Shown here piece after piece: positions 51,629 through 59,685 of a stretch of 64,000 bases of DNA. The notes beneath the pieces were generated by a model that saw only the letters and a program-made list of their open reading frames with translations, did not search any database and was not told where the DNA came from. The position numbers and the translations under genes are program-made. The stretch lies in NCBI RefSeq assembly GCF_002934665.1, contig NZ_NIRS01000007.1, positions 248,001-312,000 on the forward strand, written 5' to 3'. The first letter of the stretch is position 1. Every line of letters begins with the position of its first letter. This stretch comes from Pseudomonas laurylsulfatiphila. GTDB lineage: Bacteria > Pseudomonadota > Gammaproteobacteria > Pseudomonadales > Pseudomonadaceae.

Positions 51629-52114
51629 ATGGATAACTTTCAAGGTGCGTTTTTTTCATATAAGGACTTTCGTCAGAGCCTGCATCATCGACAGCAAAGT
51701 GCCAAGGTGTGGAAAGGCACCGAACTGGCGGGTTTGCGTCAGACCCTCGAAGCCAGCGACGTTGATATTGTCGCGTTGGCTCACGACAAGAGCATTGACG
51801 GCTGTGCAGTGACGCCCGGGATGGCGATCGCCATGCAATGGCTGAACCCCGGTGTGACGCTCAACGGTCATGCCCATTCCTGGTGGCATCTGTTCGTTAT
51901 CCAGTGTGGCAGCGGCGTGCTGACCCTCGGCGATGCCGATGAGGTCAGCGTCAGCAGCGGCGACGTGCTGCTGGTGCCGGCCTGGACGCGGCATGGCTTC
52001 GTCAACACCAGCAAACACGAGCCTCTGGCGATGCTGAACATGAGCAACATGCCACAAATGGCACTGCTGTCGAACTTTGCCGACAGCCATGGCCTGATTA
52101 CCACCCAGCCGTAA
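51629..52114 (+). CDS. Cupin-domain protein
   Basis: 161 residues from ATG 51629 (AAAGGACG upstream). A single cupin (about 65-145): GVTLNGHAHSWWHLFVIQCGSGVLTLGDADEVSVSSGDVLLVPAWTRHGFVN; metal ligands HAHSWWH and later H of TRHGF are present, so a metal enzyme is possible. In bacilysin-type clusters a cupin (BacB) isomerises an intermediate, but similarity to BacB beyond the fold is not evident. Ends the first transcription unit; REP element downstream. Confidence 0.85.
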   Translation: MDNFQGAFFSYKDFRQSLHHRQQSAKVWKGTELAGLRQTLEASDVDIVALAHDKSIDGCAVTPGMAIAMQWLNPGVTLNGHAHSWWHLFVIQCGSGVLTLGDADEVSVSSGDVLLVPAWTRHGFVNTSKHEPLAMLNMSNMPQMALLSNFADSHGLITTQP

Positions 52115-52135
52115 TTTCCCCACCACCGCTTTTCG

Positions 52136-52196
52136 TAGGAGCCGGCTTGCCGGCGATAGCGACCTTGAGATCGCCATCGCCGGCAAGCCGGCTCCT
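52136..52196. repeat. REP inverted repeat inside the cluster
   Basis: TAGGAGCCGGCTTGCCGGCGAT and GCGCCGGCAAGCCGGCTCCT-type complement, 16 bp loop. It lies between the two transcription units of the cluster. Confidence 0.9.
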
Positions 52197-52269
52197 GTGT
52201 TTTTTGTATCCGTCGAAACACGCTCCCGAGCCCGCTTTTTGCCTGCGTGTTTACCCACGTAAACAAACT

Positions 52270-52303
52270 TTCTGTATCGATTGAAACGGACAAATTCTGT
52301 ATC
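52270..52303. promoter_or_regulatory. Direct repeats ahead of the second transcription unit
   Basis: TTCTGTATC at 52270-52278 and at 52295-52303, exactly 25 bp apart on the same face of the helix. Direct repeats of such spacing are what MocR regulators bind. They lie about 80-110 bp before the GST-like gene, and the region between shows no other gene. Confidence 0.6.
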
Positions 52304-52379
52304 TATTCAGCCTGCATTCAACTAACTACGATCACTTCCAATGCACGTTAATCCCTGCAGTCAGTGAATGGAGTGCTCT

Positions 52380-53024
52380 ATGGAAAACAGGAAGCTCAAA
52401 CTGTATGTCGGCGCCGATCATGTCAGCGCTTTTGCGATGTCGGCTTTTGTCGCGCTCAAGGAAAAGCAACTTTCATTTGAACTTGTCACGGTTGATCTGA
52501 AATCACGCGAAAACTATAGGGCGAGTTATCGCGATCTTTCGCTGACCTGCAAAATTCCAACCTTAGTTCACGACGATTTTGCCTTGTCGGAATCCTCGGT
52601 GATTGCCGAGTACCTCGATGAACTTTGCCCTGGGCATAAAAAACTCTATCCACAGGGCCTACAGCAGCGCGCCCGCGCCCGTCAATTGCAGGCCTGGTTG
52701 CGCAGTGACTTGCTGGTGGTGCGCAAGGAGCGCCCGTTTGACCTGGTGTACTTCGGCAAGAAAAACACTGCGCTGTCCGATGAGGCCCAAGCCGCCGTCG
52801 AGCGCCTGTTGTTCGTCGCCGACCATTTGCTGGAGGAGGGCGCCGAGCATCTGTTCGGTGACTGGAGCATTGCCGACACCGACCTGGCAATCATGCTCAA
52901 CCGCCTGGTTGCCAACGGTGATTCGGTGCCGGCACGGCTCCAAGCTTATGTGCGTCGCCAGTGGGACCGCGACAGCGTCCGGGCGTGGATGGACATAGAG
53001 CGCAAAGCGCCGGCCATCGCCTAA
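52380..53024 (+). CDS. Glutathione S-transferase-like protein (YfcF type)
   Basis: 214 residues from ATG 52380 (GGAGTGCTCT upstream; ATG 52368 is possible). Thioredoxin-like N-terminal part (about 4-85: KLYVGADHVSAFAMSAFVALKEKQLSF, KIPTLVHDDFALSESSVIAEYLDELCP) with the SSV glutathione-binding motif, and a helical C-terminal GST domain. Closest to YfcF. It may detoxify an electrophilic intermediate or catalyse a step with glutathione. First gene of the second unit. Confidence 0.9.
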   Translation: MENRKLKLYVGADHVSAFAMSAFVALKEKQLSFELVTVDLKSRENYRASYRDLSLTCKIPTLVHDDFALSESSVIAEYLDELCPGHKKLYPQGLQQRARARQLQAWLRSDLLVVRKERPFDLVYFGKKNTALSDEAQAAVERLLFVADHLLEEGAEHLFGDWSIADTDLAIMLNRLVANGDSVPARLQAYVRRQWDRDSVRAWMDIERKAPAIA

Positions 53025-53056
53025 CAACACTCAGGGCAACCACCAGGAGCGCGGCC

Positions 53057-54397
53057 ATGCAAGGACTGTCGGAGCACGAACGCTACAAACCCTATAACTC
53101 ACGCACCATCCGCGACACACCTTACTGGCACAAGCTGACGCCGGCGTTGCAGGAGGCCATGACCGTCGTGGCCCGGGTCATGCCGTTTCGCACCAACGAC
53201 TATGTGCTGGGCACGCTGATCGACTGGAACAACATTCCGGACGATCCGGTTTTCCGCATGACCTTCCCCCACAAGGACATGTTGCTGCCAGAGGAATATG
53301 CCTCGCTCAAGCAACTGATCGAGCTGGATGACAGCGCGGCGATCAAGCGCCGGATCGAGGCGATCTGGCTGCGCATGAACCCGCATCCGGCCGGACAGTT
53401 GACCCACAACGGCGTCACCCTCAATGGCAAAGTCCTGCCGGGCATCCAGCACAAGTACCGCGAGACCGTGCTGTTTTTCCCCGGTGCCGGTCAGACCTGT
53501 CACGCGTACTGCACCTTCTGTTTCCGCTGGGCGCAGTTCATCGGCGAGGAAGAACTCAAGTTCAACGCTCGCGAGTCCCAGGAGCTGGTCAGTTACCTGC
53601 GGGTGCATACCGAAGTCACGGATGTGCTGATTACCGGCGGCGACCCGATGATCATGAACACCCGCTCGCTGGCCGGATACATCGAGCCGCTGCTGCAATT
53701 GCCACACCTCAAGAGCATCCGCATCGGCACCAAATCGGTGGCGTACTGGCCGCAGCGTTTTGTCAGCGACAAGGATGCGCCCGAGCTGCTGGCGCTGTTC
53801 CAGCGCATCGTCGCGGCGGGTAAAAACCTGTCGATCATGGGCCACTACAACCACCCGGTGGAGATCCGCCAGGCCATTGCCCGCCAGGCCGTCGAGCGCA
53901 TCCGCTCGACGGGCGCGACGCTGCGCATGCAGGCGCCGGTGATCCGCCACATCAACGAAAGCCCCGCCGATTGGGCCGCGCTGTGGACCGAAGGCGTGCG
54001 GCTCGGGGCTGTGCCTTATTACATGTTCGTCGAGCGTGACACCGGCCCCAGCCACTACTTCGCGATGCCGCTGGCCCGGGCCTTCGAGATCTTCCAGGCG
54101 GCGTACCGCACGGTGTCGGGGCTTGCGCGAACGGTGCGCGGGCCGTCCATGAGCACCTTCTACGGCAAGGTGTTGATCAACGGCATCGAGACCGTCGCCG
54201 GGGAAAAAGTCTTTGTCTTGCAGTTCCTCCAGGCACGCAATCCGCAATGGGTGTTGCGCACGTTCTACGCGCGCTTCGATCCGCAGGTGACCTGGTTCGA
54301 CGACTTGCAACCGGCCTTCGGCGAGCGCTCGTTTTTCTTTCAGACCGAGCTCGCCGCCGTGCCGGAATTGATACCGGTGTTGCTGGAAACGGCGTAG
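53057..54397 (+). CDS. KamA-family radical SAM aminomutase
   Basis: 446 residues from ATG 53057. Radical SAM cluster motif C148-x3-C152-x2-C155 (TCHAYCTFCFRW), SAM-binding region DVLITGGDPMIMNTRS (about 189-203) and the following TIM barrel of the lysine 2,3-aminomutase family. The usual PGGGGK PLP lysine motif of lysine 2,3-aminomutase is replaced by RGPSMSTFYGKV, with Lys371 the likely PLP lysine. These enzymes move an amino group from C2 to C3, giving beta-amino acids. The substrate is unknown. Confidence 0.9.
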   Translation: MQGLSEHERYKPYNSRTIRDTPYWHKLTPALQEAMTVVARVMPFRTNDYVLGTLIDWNNIPDDPVFRMTFPHKDMLLPEEYASLKQLIELDDSAAIKRRIEAIWLRMNPHPAGQLTHNGVTLNGKVLPGIQHKYRETVLFFPGAGQTCHAYCTFCFRWAQFIGEEELKFNARESQELVSYLRVHTEVTDVLITGGDPMIMNTRSLAGYIEPLLQLPHLKSIRIGTKSVAYWPQRFVSDKDAPELLALFQRIVAAGKNLSIMGHYNHPVEIRQAIARQAVERIRSTGATLRMQAPVIRHINESPADWAALWTEGVRLGAVPYYMFVERDTGPSHYFAMPLARAFEIFQAAYRTVSGLARTVRGPSMSTFYGKVLINGIETVAGEKVFVLQFLQARNPQWVLRTFYARFDPQVTWFDDLQPAFGERSFFFQTELAAVPELIPVLLETA

Positions 54398-54428
54398 GAA
54401 CATTCATGAACAATGGGGAGATAGGGAG

Positions 54429-55301
54429 ATGAGCAGTATCCCGTTTGATCAGCGCGAGGGTGTTATCTGGCTCGACGGCGAGTTCGTCGAGTGGTCCCGG
54501 GCGCAGTTGCATGTACTGACCCATGGCCTGCATTACGCGAGCACCGTGTATGAAGGCGAGCGGGTCTACAACGGCAGGATCTTCAAGCTGCGCGAGCACA
54601 GCGAGCGGCTGTACCGCTCGGCGCACCTGATGGACTTTGCCATCCCCTATGAGCTGGCCGAACTGGAGGCGGCGAGCCATGAACTGCTGCAACGCAACAA
54701 GGTGGTCGACGGTTATCTGCGCCCGGTGGCCTGGCGCGGCAGTGAAATGATCTCCACCTCGGCGCGCTTCAACCGTGTGCACCTGGCCATCGCCTGCTGG
54801 CAGTGGCCGAGCTATTTCGACCCGGCAGCGCGCATGGCCGGCATCCGCTTGAAAACCGCGAGCTGGCGCCGTCCACCACCCTGCAGCAGCCCGTTCGAGG
54901 CCAAGGCCTCCGGGCATTACCAGATCGCCACGCTGAGCAAGCACGACGCCGAGAACACGGGTTACCACGATGCGCTGATGCTCGACTGGCGCGGCCATGT
55001 CGCCGAAGCCACCAGCGCCAATGTGTTTTTCGTCAAAGGCCGGACGCTGCACACCCCGCTGCCGGATTGTTTTCTCAACGGCATTACCCGGCAAACCGTG
55101 ATCGAACTGGCCAGGGCGCTGGATTATCAGGTGGTCGAGCGGACGATTTTGCCTACGGAACTCGGCGACTTCGACGAGTGTTTTCTCACCGGCACCGCTG
55201 CCGAAATCACCCCGGTGCAGAGCATCGATGAGCGGCGATATCGACCGGGCGGGGCCTGCCGCGACTTCATTGCCGCTTACACCTCAACCGTAACCGCCTG
55301 A
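54429..55301 (+). CDS. Class IV (branched-chain-type) aminotransferase
   Basis: 290 residues. Fold type IV PLP enzyme: THGLHYASTVYEGERVY, YLRPVAWRG, PLP Lys159 in FEAKASGHYQIATLSKHDA, and GHVAEATSANVFFVKGRTLHTP, matching IlvE. A dedicated copy for the cluster, probably making or consuming a branched-chain or aromatic amino acid. It starts 31 bp after the aminomutase. Confidence 0.92.
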   Translation: MSSIPFDQREGVIWLDGEFVEWSRAQLHVLTHGLHYASTVYEGERVYNGRIFKLREHSERLYRSAHLMDFAIPYELAELEAASHELLQRNKVVDGYLRPVAWRGSEMISTSARFNRVHLAIACWQWPSYFDPAARMAGIRLKTASWRRPPPCSSPFEAKASGHYQIATLSKHDAENTGYHDALMLDWRGHVAEATSANVFFVKGRTLHTPLPDCFLNGITRQTVIELARALDYQVVERTILPTELGDFDECFLTGTAAEITPVQSIDERRYRPGGACRDFIAAYTSTVTA

Positions 55302-55322
55302 TCACCTGCCAGGAATCTCACC

Positions 55323-56081
55323 ATGTCAGATCAAGGGATTGTTGCGTCTCAACCTTACATTTCGCTCGGCCATCGTCATGAAGAGCTGTCGACGTTGGGC
55401 TGGACTGTGCTGACCCCGGAAGAATTTGCCGATGATGTCGTAGGCACCTTGCATGAGTTCGGTCCGATCATTCCGCAGTTCAACGGCCAGATGGCCTTTC
55501 CCATCACTCGCAAGCCAGGTTACGAAGACTTGCCGTATTCCCAGAGCATGAACGGCATTGGCCCGCACACCGAGGCGCCGGTGTACGGGCCGCCGCCGCG
55601 TTATCTGGCGTTGCATTGCCATAAGCAGGCGACGTGCGGGGGTGGGCACACCGGGCTGGTGGATGGTTACGCGTTCCTGCGCTCCCTGGAGCGCAGCGAC
55701 CCACAGCTGCGTGAATGGCTGGATGACACGCCGGTAGAATTTGTCGCCACCGCCAAACCGGGCGAACCGGGCCAACGGCGGGTCAAGGAGTACATCCTCA
55801 CGCCCACGGAGGATGGGGATATTTTCCGTTTCAGCTACAACCAGTTTCACTACGGCGATGTAAACCCGTCCAGGGAAGCTCTACAACAATCCCTGGTCGC
55901 CAACAGCACTTCGCCGCTGGCCAGGTTTGCCGCGCTCGGCGAGGCGTACTTCGTCGAGCACAACATTCCGGTGCTGATTCCCGACGGATGCCTGCTGATT
56001 TGGGACAACTGGCGGATGATTCACGCCCGCAGTCGTTACACTGATCCGGCGCGCAACCTGACCCGCTATTGGCTGGCCTGA
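55323..56081 (+). CDS. Fe(II)/2-oxoglutarate-dependent oxygenase (TauD/clavaminate synthase-like)
   Basis: 252 residues. Facial iron ligands H82-x-E84 (IGPHTEAP) and H234 (MIHARSRY), with the 2OG-binding Arg about ten residues on (TDPARNLTRYWL). A Glu in place of Asp in HxD/E is characteristic of the clavaminate-synthase-like branch. It may hydroxylate or desaturate an amino-acid intermediate. Starts 21 bp after the aminotransferase. Confidence 0.88.
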   Translation: MSDQGIVASQPYISLGHRHEELSTLGWTVLTPEEFADDVVGTLHEFGPIIPQFNGQMAFPITRKPGYEDLPYSQSMNGIGPHTEAPVYGPPPRYLALHCHKQATCGGGHTGLVDGYAFLRSLERSDPQLREWLDDTPVEFVATAKPGEPGQRRVKEYILTPTEDGDIFRFSYNQFHYGDVNPSREALQQSLVANSTSPLARFAALGEAYFVEHNIPVLIPDGCLLIWDNWRMIHARSRYTDPARNLTRYWLA

Positions 56082-56148
56082 TTTTTCCGGCGCCCTTCAT
56101 TCTTTTGGCGTACCCCTTGGCGGGTACGCGTCTTACAGGTATCGCGTC

Positions 56149-57108
56149 ATGCAAACAGCAATCGAGATCGCCCAGGTCGATCATCAACTGATCGTGCGGC
56201 TCAACCAGGCCTGGACCAGGCGCGCCGCCGTTTGTGCGCCGGACAGGGCTCAGATCATTGAAGCATTCGACCCGCTGCGCCCGGATTACCCGGAGTGCAT
56301 GGTGCCGTTTTTCCATCACCCGACATTCCAGGCCTTGAGTGACGAGCTCAAAAGCAGCGTGGTGACCTGGGGCTGGATCGGCTACAACCTGCGCACCGTC
56401 ACCGCCGAAGAACACATTGTCAATCCGGCCCTCAGCGTCATTGCCAATCAGTACCTTGGCAAGGACGACTGGCATTTTCGCGAGGCCATGCAACAGACCC
56501 TGATCGACGAGCACTACCACACGCTGATGCACCTGCGCGCCATCGAGCGGACCAGACTGGAGCGGGCGCTGGATCAGAATCTGGATCTGCCGCCGTCCGT
56601 CACTTACCTGCGCTTGAAGGCCTTGCAGGCAGAGCTGACCGAGCAGTGGCAGCGGGATCTGGCGGCGATCACCTTTGCGGTGGTGGCCGAGATCAGCGTC
56701 AACGCCTATCTGGATCTGTTGGCGGATGACCAGACCATCCAGCCGCAGAACCGCCAGGTGGCCGAGCAGCACAACCGCGACGAATACGCCCACAGCAAGG
56801 TGCTGGCCGAAGTGGCGAAGGTCATGTACGCCAATATGCAGCCGACCCAGCGGGAGTTTTTCGCACGTAACCTGTCGGTGGCGCTGAGTGCCTTTATCGC
56901 TCAGGACTACTCGATGTGGGAGGCAATTCTGACGCAGCTTGGGGCCGAGGAGGCGGCGTTGATCATTGCCGACACCCGCGAAAGCAACAGGAACGCGACC
57001 ATCATGCGCGACTACAGCGGCCTGCATAAACTGGCACAGGACCTGGGCATCAGCGAGCAGATCGATTTCGACTTCCGTCCGACCCTCAAAACCACGGCGG
57101 CCGCCTGA
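56149..57108 (+). CDS. AurF-like diiron N-oxygenase
   Basis: 319 residues. Diiron ligand pattern: E87 (VTAEEHIVN), E121/H124 (LIDEHYHT), E181 (VVAEISVNAY), H208 (AEQHNRDEY), E212, H215. The spacing from E121 onward (3, 57, 27, 4, 3) equals that remembered for AurF (136, 139, 196, 223, 227, 230). AurF-family enzymes oxidise amines to hydroxylamine, nitroso or nitro groups. In this cluster it likely oxidises an aliphatic amino group, as in the mangotoxin/leudiazen and fragin pathways. The metal pattern strongly supports the activity type; the substrate is unknown. Confidence 0.9.
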   Translation: MQTAIEIAQVDHQLIVRLNQAWTRRAAVCAPDRAQIIEAFDPLRPDYPECMVPFFHHPTFQALSDELKSSVVTWGWIGYNLRTVTAEEHIVNPALSVIANQYLGKDDWHFREAMQQTLIDEHYHTLMHLRAIERTRLERALDQNLDLPPSVTYLRLKALQAELTEQWQRDLAAITFAVVAEISVNAYLDLLADDQTIQPQNRQVAEQHNRDEYAHSKVLAEVAKVMYANMQPTQREFFARNLSVALSAFIAQDYSMWEAILTQLGAEEAALIIADTRESNRNATIMRDYSGLHKLAQDLGISEQIDFDFRPTLKTTAAA

Positions 57109-57122
57109 GCCCGGAGGTGTCT

Positions 57123-57923
57123 ATGTCCACGCCTGTGTACGAAGTGTTCGCCATCCGTGTCGGCGCAAACGCCCAGCGCACCGCCCGGGAGAATTTTCTC
57201 TACGACGCCTGTTGCGGTGATCCGAATGCGCCGATGCCGCTGGATTACTACTTCTGGGTCATCCGCAACGAGCAGCAGGTGATCGTGGTCGACACCTGTT
57301 TCCAACCGGCCACGGCGGACCGGCGCAATCGCCAGATGTACCGCCTGCCGGAAGAATCCCTGCGGCAGCTGGACATCGATCCGGCCCGGGTCGAACACCT
57401 GATCCTGACCCATTTGCACTGGGATCATGCCGGCAACCTCGGGCTGTTCCCGAAGGCGACCGTGCATTTGCAGGAAGCGGAACTGCGTTTTTGCACCGGG
57501 CCGAAAATGTCCCATCGCACGCTGAACAAAACCTACGAGGTCGAGGACGTGATGTCGGCGCTGCCGCCGCTGTTCGAAGGGCGGATGCGTTTGCACACGG
57601 GCGTCGTCGAGGTGGTTCCTGGCGTGACCTTGCATCCGGTGGGCGGGCATACGCCCGGCAGCCAGGTGGTACGGGTGAATACCGAGCGCGGCTGGATTGT
57701 ACTGGCCTCGGATGCCGCGCACCTGTGGGTCAACATTCGTGAGCGCAGCCCGTTTCCGATCCTCGATAACCTGGCGCAAACCCTCGAAGCCTTCACCGAG
57801 ATCGACCGCCTGGCCGATGGCGAAGACCACGTCATCCCCGGCCACGACCCGCTGATCGCCGAGCGCTTCCCGCACTGGAATGACGACCCACATATCATTT
57901 GCCTGCACCAGAATCCAATCTGA
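57123..57923 (+). CDS. Metallo-beta-lactamase-fold hydrolase
   Basis: 266 residues from ATG 57123 (GGAGGTGTCT upstream). Dinuclear zinc site H97-x-H99-x-D101-H102 (LTHLHWDHAGN), VGGHTPGSQ, VLASDAAHLW and VIPGHDP. Similar in outline to AHL-lactonase-type hydrolases. It probably opens a lactone or hydrolyses an ester/thioester; it may tailor the product or protect the producer. Last gene of the cluster. A REP element follows. Confidence 0.9.
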   Translation: MSTPVYEVFAIRVGANAQRTARENFLYDACCGDPNAPMPLDYYFWVIRNEQQVIVVDTCFQPATADRRNRQMYRLPEESLRQLDIDPARVEHLILTHLHWDHAGNLGLFPKATVHLQEAELRFCTGPKMSHRTLNKTYEVEDVMSALPPLFEGRMRLHTGVVEVVPGVTLHPVGGHTPGSQVVRVNTERGWIVLASDAAHLWVNIRERSPFPILDNLAQTLEAFTEIDRLADGEDHVIPGHDPLIAERFPHWNDDPHIICLHQNPI

Positions 57924-57939
57924 AGACCACCCCCAACCC

Positions 57940-58026
57940 GTGGGAGCGAGCCTGCTCGCGAAGGCGTCAGTACATTCAAAGTCGATGTGACTGATACACC
58001 GCTTTCGCGAGCAGGCTCGCTCCCAC
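57940..58026. repeat. REP/BIME inverted repeat at the cluster's right edge
   Basis: GTGGGAGCGAGCCTGCTCGCGAA and TTTCGCGAGCAGGCTCGCTC with CCCAC enclose a core GTCAGTACATTCAAAGTCGA, separating the two convergent genes. Confidence 0.9.
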
Positions 58027-58036
58027 AGTGCCGGTG

Positions 58037-59467
58037 TTAACCCTGAGCTTTCAGGATACGTCCCAACGTCTGCAGTGCCTCATCGATCCGTGGCGAATAC
58101 GGCGCGCCGCAGCCAATGCGCACAAAGTGATCGAAACGCTCGGTGTTGGAAAAGATATCCCCAGGGGAAATCTGGATGCCGACCTTCAGCGCCTCGTGAA
58201 AAAACGCCATGGATGAATGCCGACGAGGCAATTCCACCCATAACAACGTGCCGCCTTGCGGGTGGGTCACACTGGTGCCGATGGGAAAATAGCGGGCGAT
58301 CGCCGTGCTCATCTGCGCGCGTTGTACGGTCAGGGTTTTCCTCAGCCGTCGCAGGTAACGTTCATAAGAGGGTGTACGCATGAATTCGCTGACCGCCAGT
58401 TGCGATAACAGCTCGCACCCCCGCGACTGCGTGTGCTTGAGCATCTCCACACGGTCGTGCCATTTCCCAGCGCTGATCCAGCCCAGGCGCATGCCGGGTG
58501 CCAGGGTTTTGTTCAGCGAGGCGCAATAGATCACGTTGTCGGTGCGGTCCCAATGTTTGAGCGTGGACAGCGGCTGCTCGGTGTCCACCAGGTCGCCGTA
58601 GGTGTCGTCCTCGATCAGCACGGTGTTGTGCTCGGCGCACAGTTTCACCAGTCGTGCCTTGTTGGCGTCGGGCATGATGCTGCCCAGCGGGTTTTGCAGG
58701 TTGGGAATGACGATCAACGCCTTGACCGGTTCAGGGCCTTGCAGCAGCCCTTCCAGGGCCGACAAATTGAGCCCGGTGTGGGCCGAGGCCGGGACTTCCA
58801 GTACCCGCAGGCTCAGGCTTTCGAGAATTTGCAGCAGACCGTAGAAAGTCGGCGACTCCACGGCCACGGTGTCGCCGGGGCGGGTGACCGCACGCAAGGC
58901 CAGGTTGATCGCTTCGGTGGCGCCGTTGGTGATCACGATCCGTTCCGGGGCCAGGTGGGTCTTGCTGGCCAGCGCCCGCCGAGCCAGGAGGTGGCGCAAT
59001 GCACTGTTGCCGCAGGTCGAGCCCGCGGCGCCGAGCAGGCTGGTGTCGTAGCGCAGCGACTTGATCATGTTGTCTTGCAAGGTCTTCAGCGGATAAAGCT
59101 CCGGCGCGCAGTAGGCGCTGGCGAAATTGACCTTGATCGTTGCGCGTTGACTGGCCTTGAGCACCGTTGAAACCTGTTGATGAATGCCGACATAGGCGCT
59201 GGTATCCAGCGCTGGCGCCGAGGCAACCGGGGCGGGCCTGGGCAGGGTGTCGGGCTGGCGAATGTAGTTGCCGGAACGCGGTCGGGCTTCCAGCACGCCG
59301 CAGTCTTCCAGTTCCCGGCACACCTGCACCGCGGTCGACAGGCTGACGGCGTGTTTTTCCATCATCAAGCGGATCGAGGGCAAGCGTTCGCCGGTTTTCA
59401 AGGTGCCGCTGCGGATAGCGTCCAGATAGTGATTGGCCAGTTGGCGATACAAAGGGGTCGTGTTCAT
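58037..59467 (-). CDS. MocR-type (GntR/aminotransferase) regulator 2
   Basis: 476 residues from the ATG at 59465-59467 (MNTTPLYRQLANHYLDAI); a further 27 residues upstream lack support. Winged helix about 1-75 (GERLPSIRLMMEKHAVSLSTAVQVCRELEDCGVLEARPRSGNYI), aminotransferase-like domain about 100-470 with PLP lysine in YCASLNKTLAPGMRLGWIS. Convergent with the biosynthetic operon and at its right edge. It might regulate the cluster or the ABC importer beyond; not decidable from sequence alone. Confidence 0.92.
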   Translation of the reverse strand: MNTTPLYRQLANHYLDAIRSGTLKTGERLPSIRLMMEKHAVSLSTAVQVCRELEDCGVLEARPRSGNYIRQPDTLPRPAPVASAPALDTSAYVGIHQQVSTVLKASQRATIKVNFASAYCAPELYPLKTLQDNMIKSLRYDTSLLGAAGSTCGNSALRHLLARRALASKTHLAPERIVITNGATEAINLALRAVTRPGDTVAVESPTFYGLLQILESLSLRVLEVPASAHTGLNLSALEGLLQGPEPVKALIVIPNLQNPLGSIMPDANKARLVKLCAEHNTVLIEDDTYGDLVDTEQPLSTLKHWDRTDNVIYCASLNKTLAPGMRLGWISAGKWHDRVEMLKHTQSRGCELLSQLAVSEFMRTPSYERYLRRLRKTLTVQRAQMSTAIARYFPIGTSVTHPQGGTLLWVELPRRHSSMAFFHEALKVGIQISPGDIFSNTERFDHFVRIGCGAPYSPRIDEALQTLGRILKAQG

Positions 59468-59617
59468 GATGACCTCAGCAGTTGCACCACCGAGGTCTGG
59501 GCTGGAAAGTGAGTTGACGCTCCCCGCAGGCGGACCCGTGGTGCTCATGGGTGAAGGGAAGTGTTGTTCTGCGTCGATACTGGAAGAGTAATCGCGGTTT
59601 TGCCCGAATCACGGGCA

Positions 59618-59648
59618 ATAAAAAGCCCCGCACGGATGGCGGGGCTCT
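59618..59648 (-). terminator. Terminator of the 234-residue hypothetical gene
   Basis: AGCCCCGC-ACGGAT-GCGGGGCT, on the minus strand followed by TTTTTATTG, 38 bp beyond the stop. Confidence 0.9.
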
Positions 59649-59685
59649 TGAGTCAGTCGCTGAGGACCTTGTGGCGAGGGGCGCC

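Noticed and set aside
53099..54403. Minus-strand frame of 434 codons opposite the KamA gene
   Set aside because: Antisense to a gene with complete radical SAM motifs.
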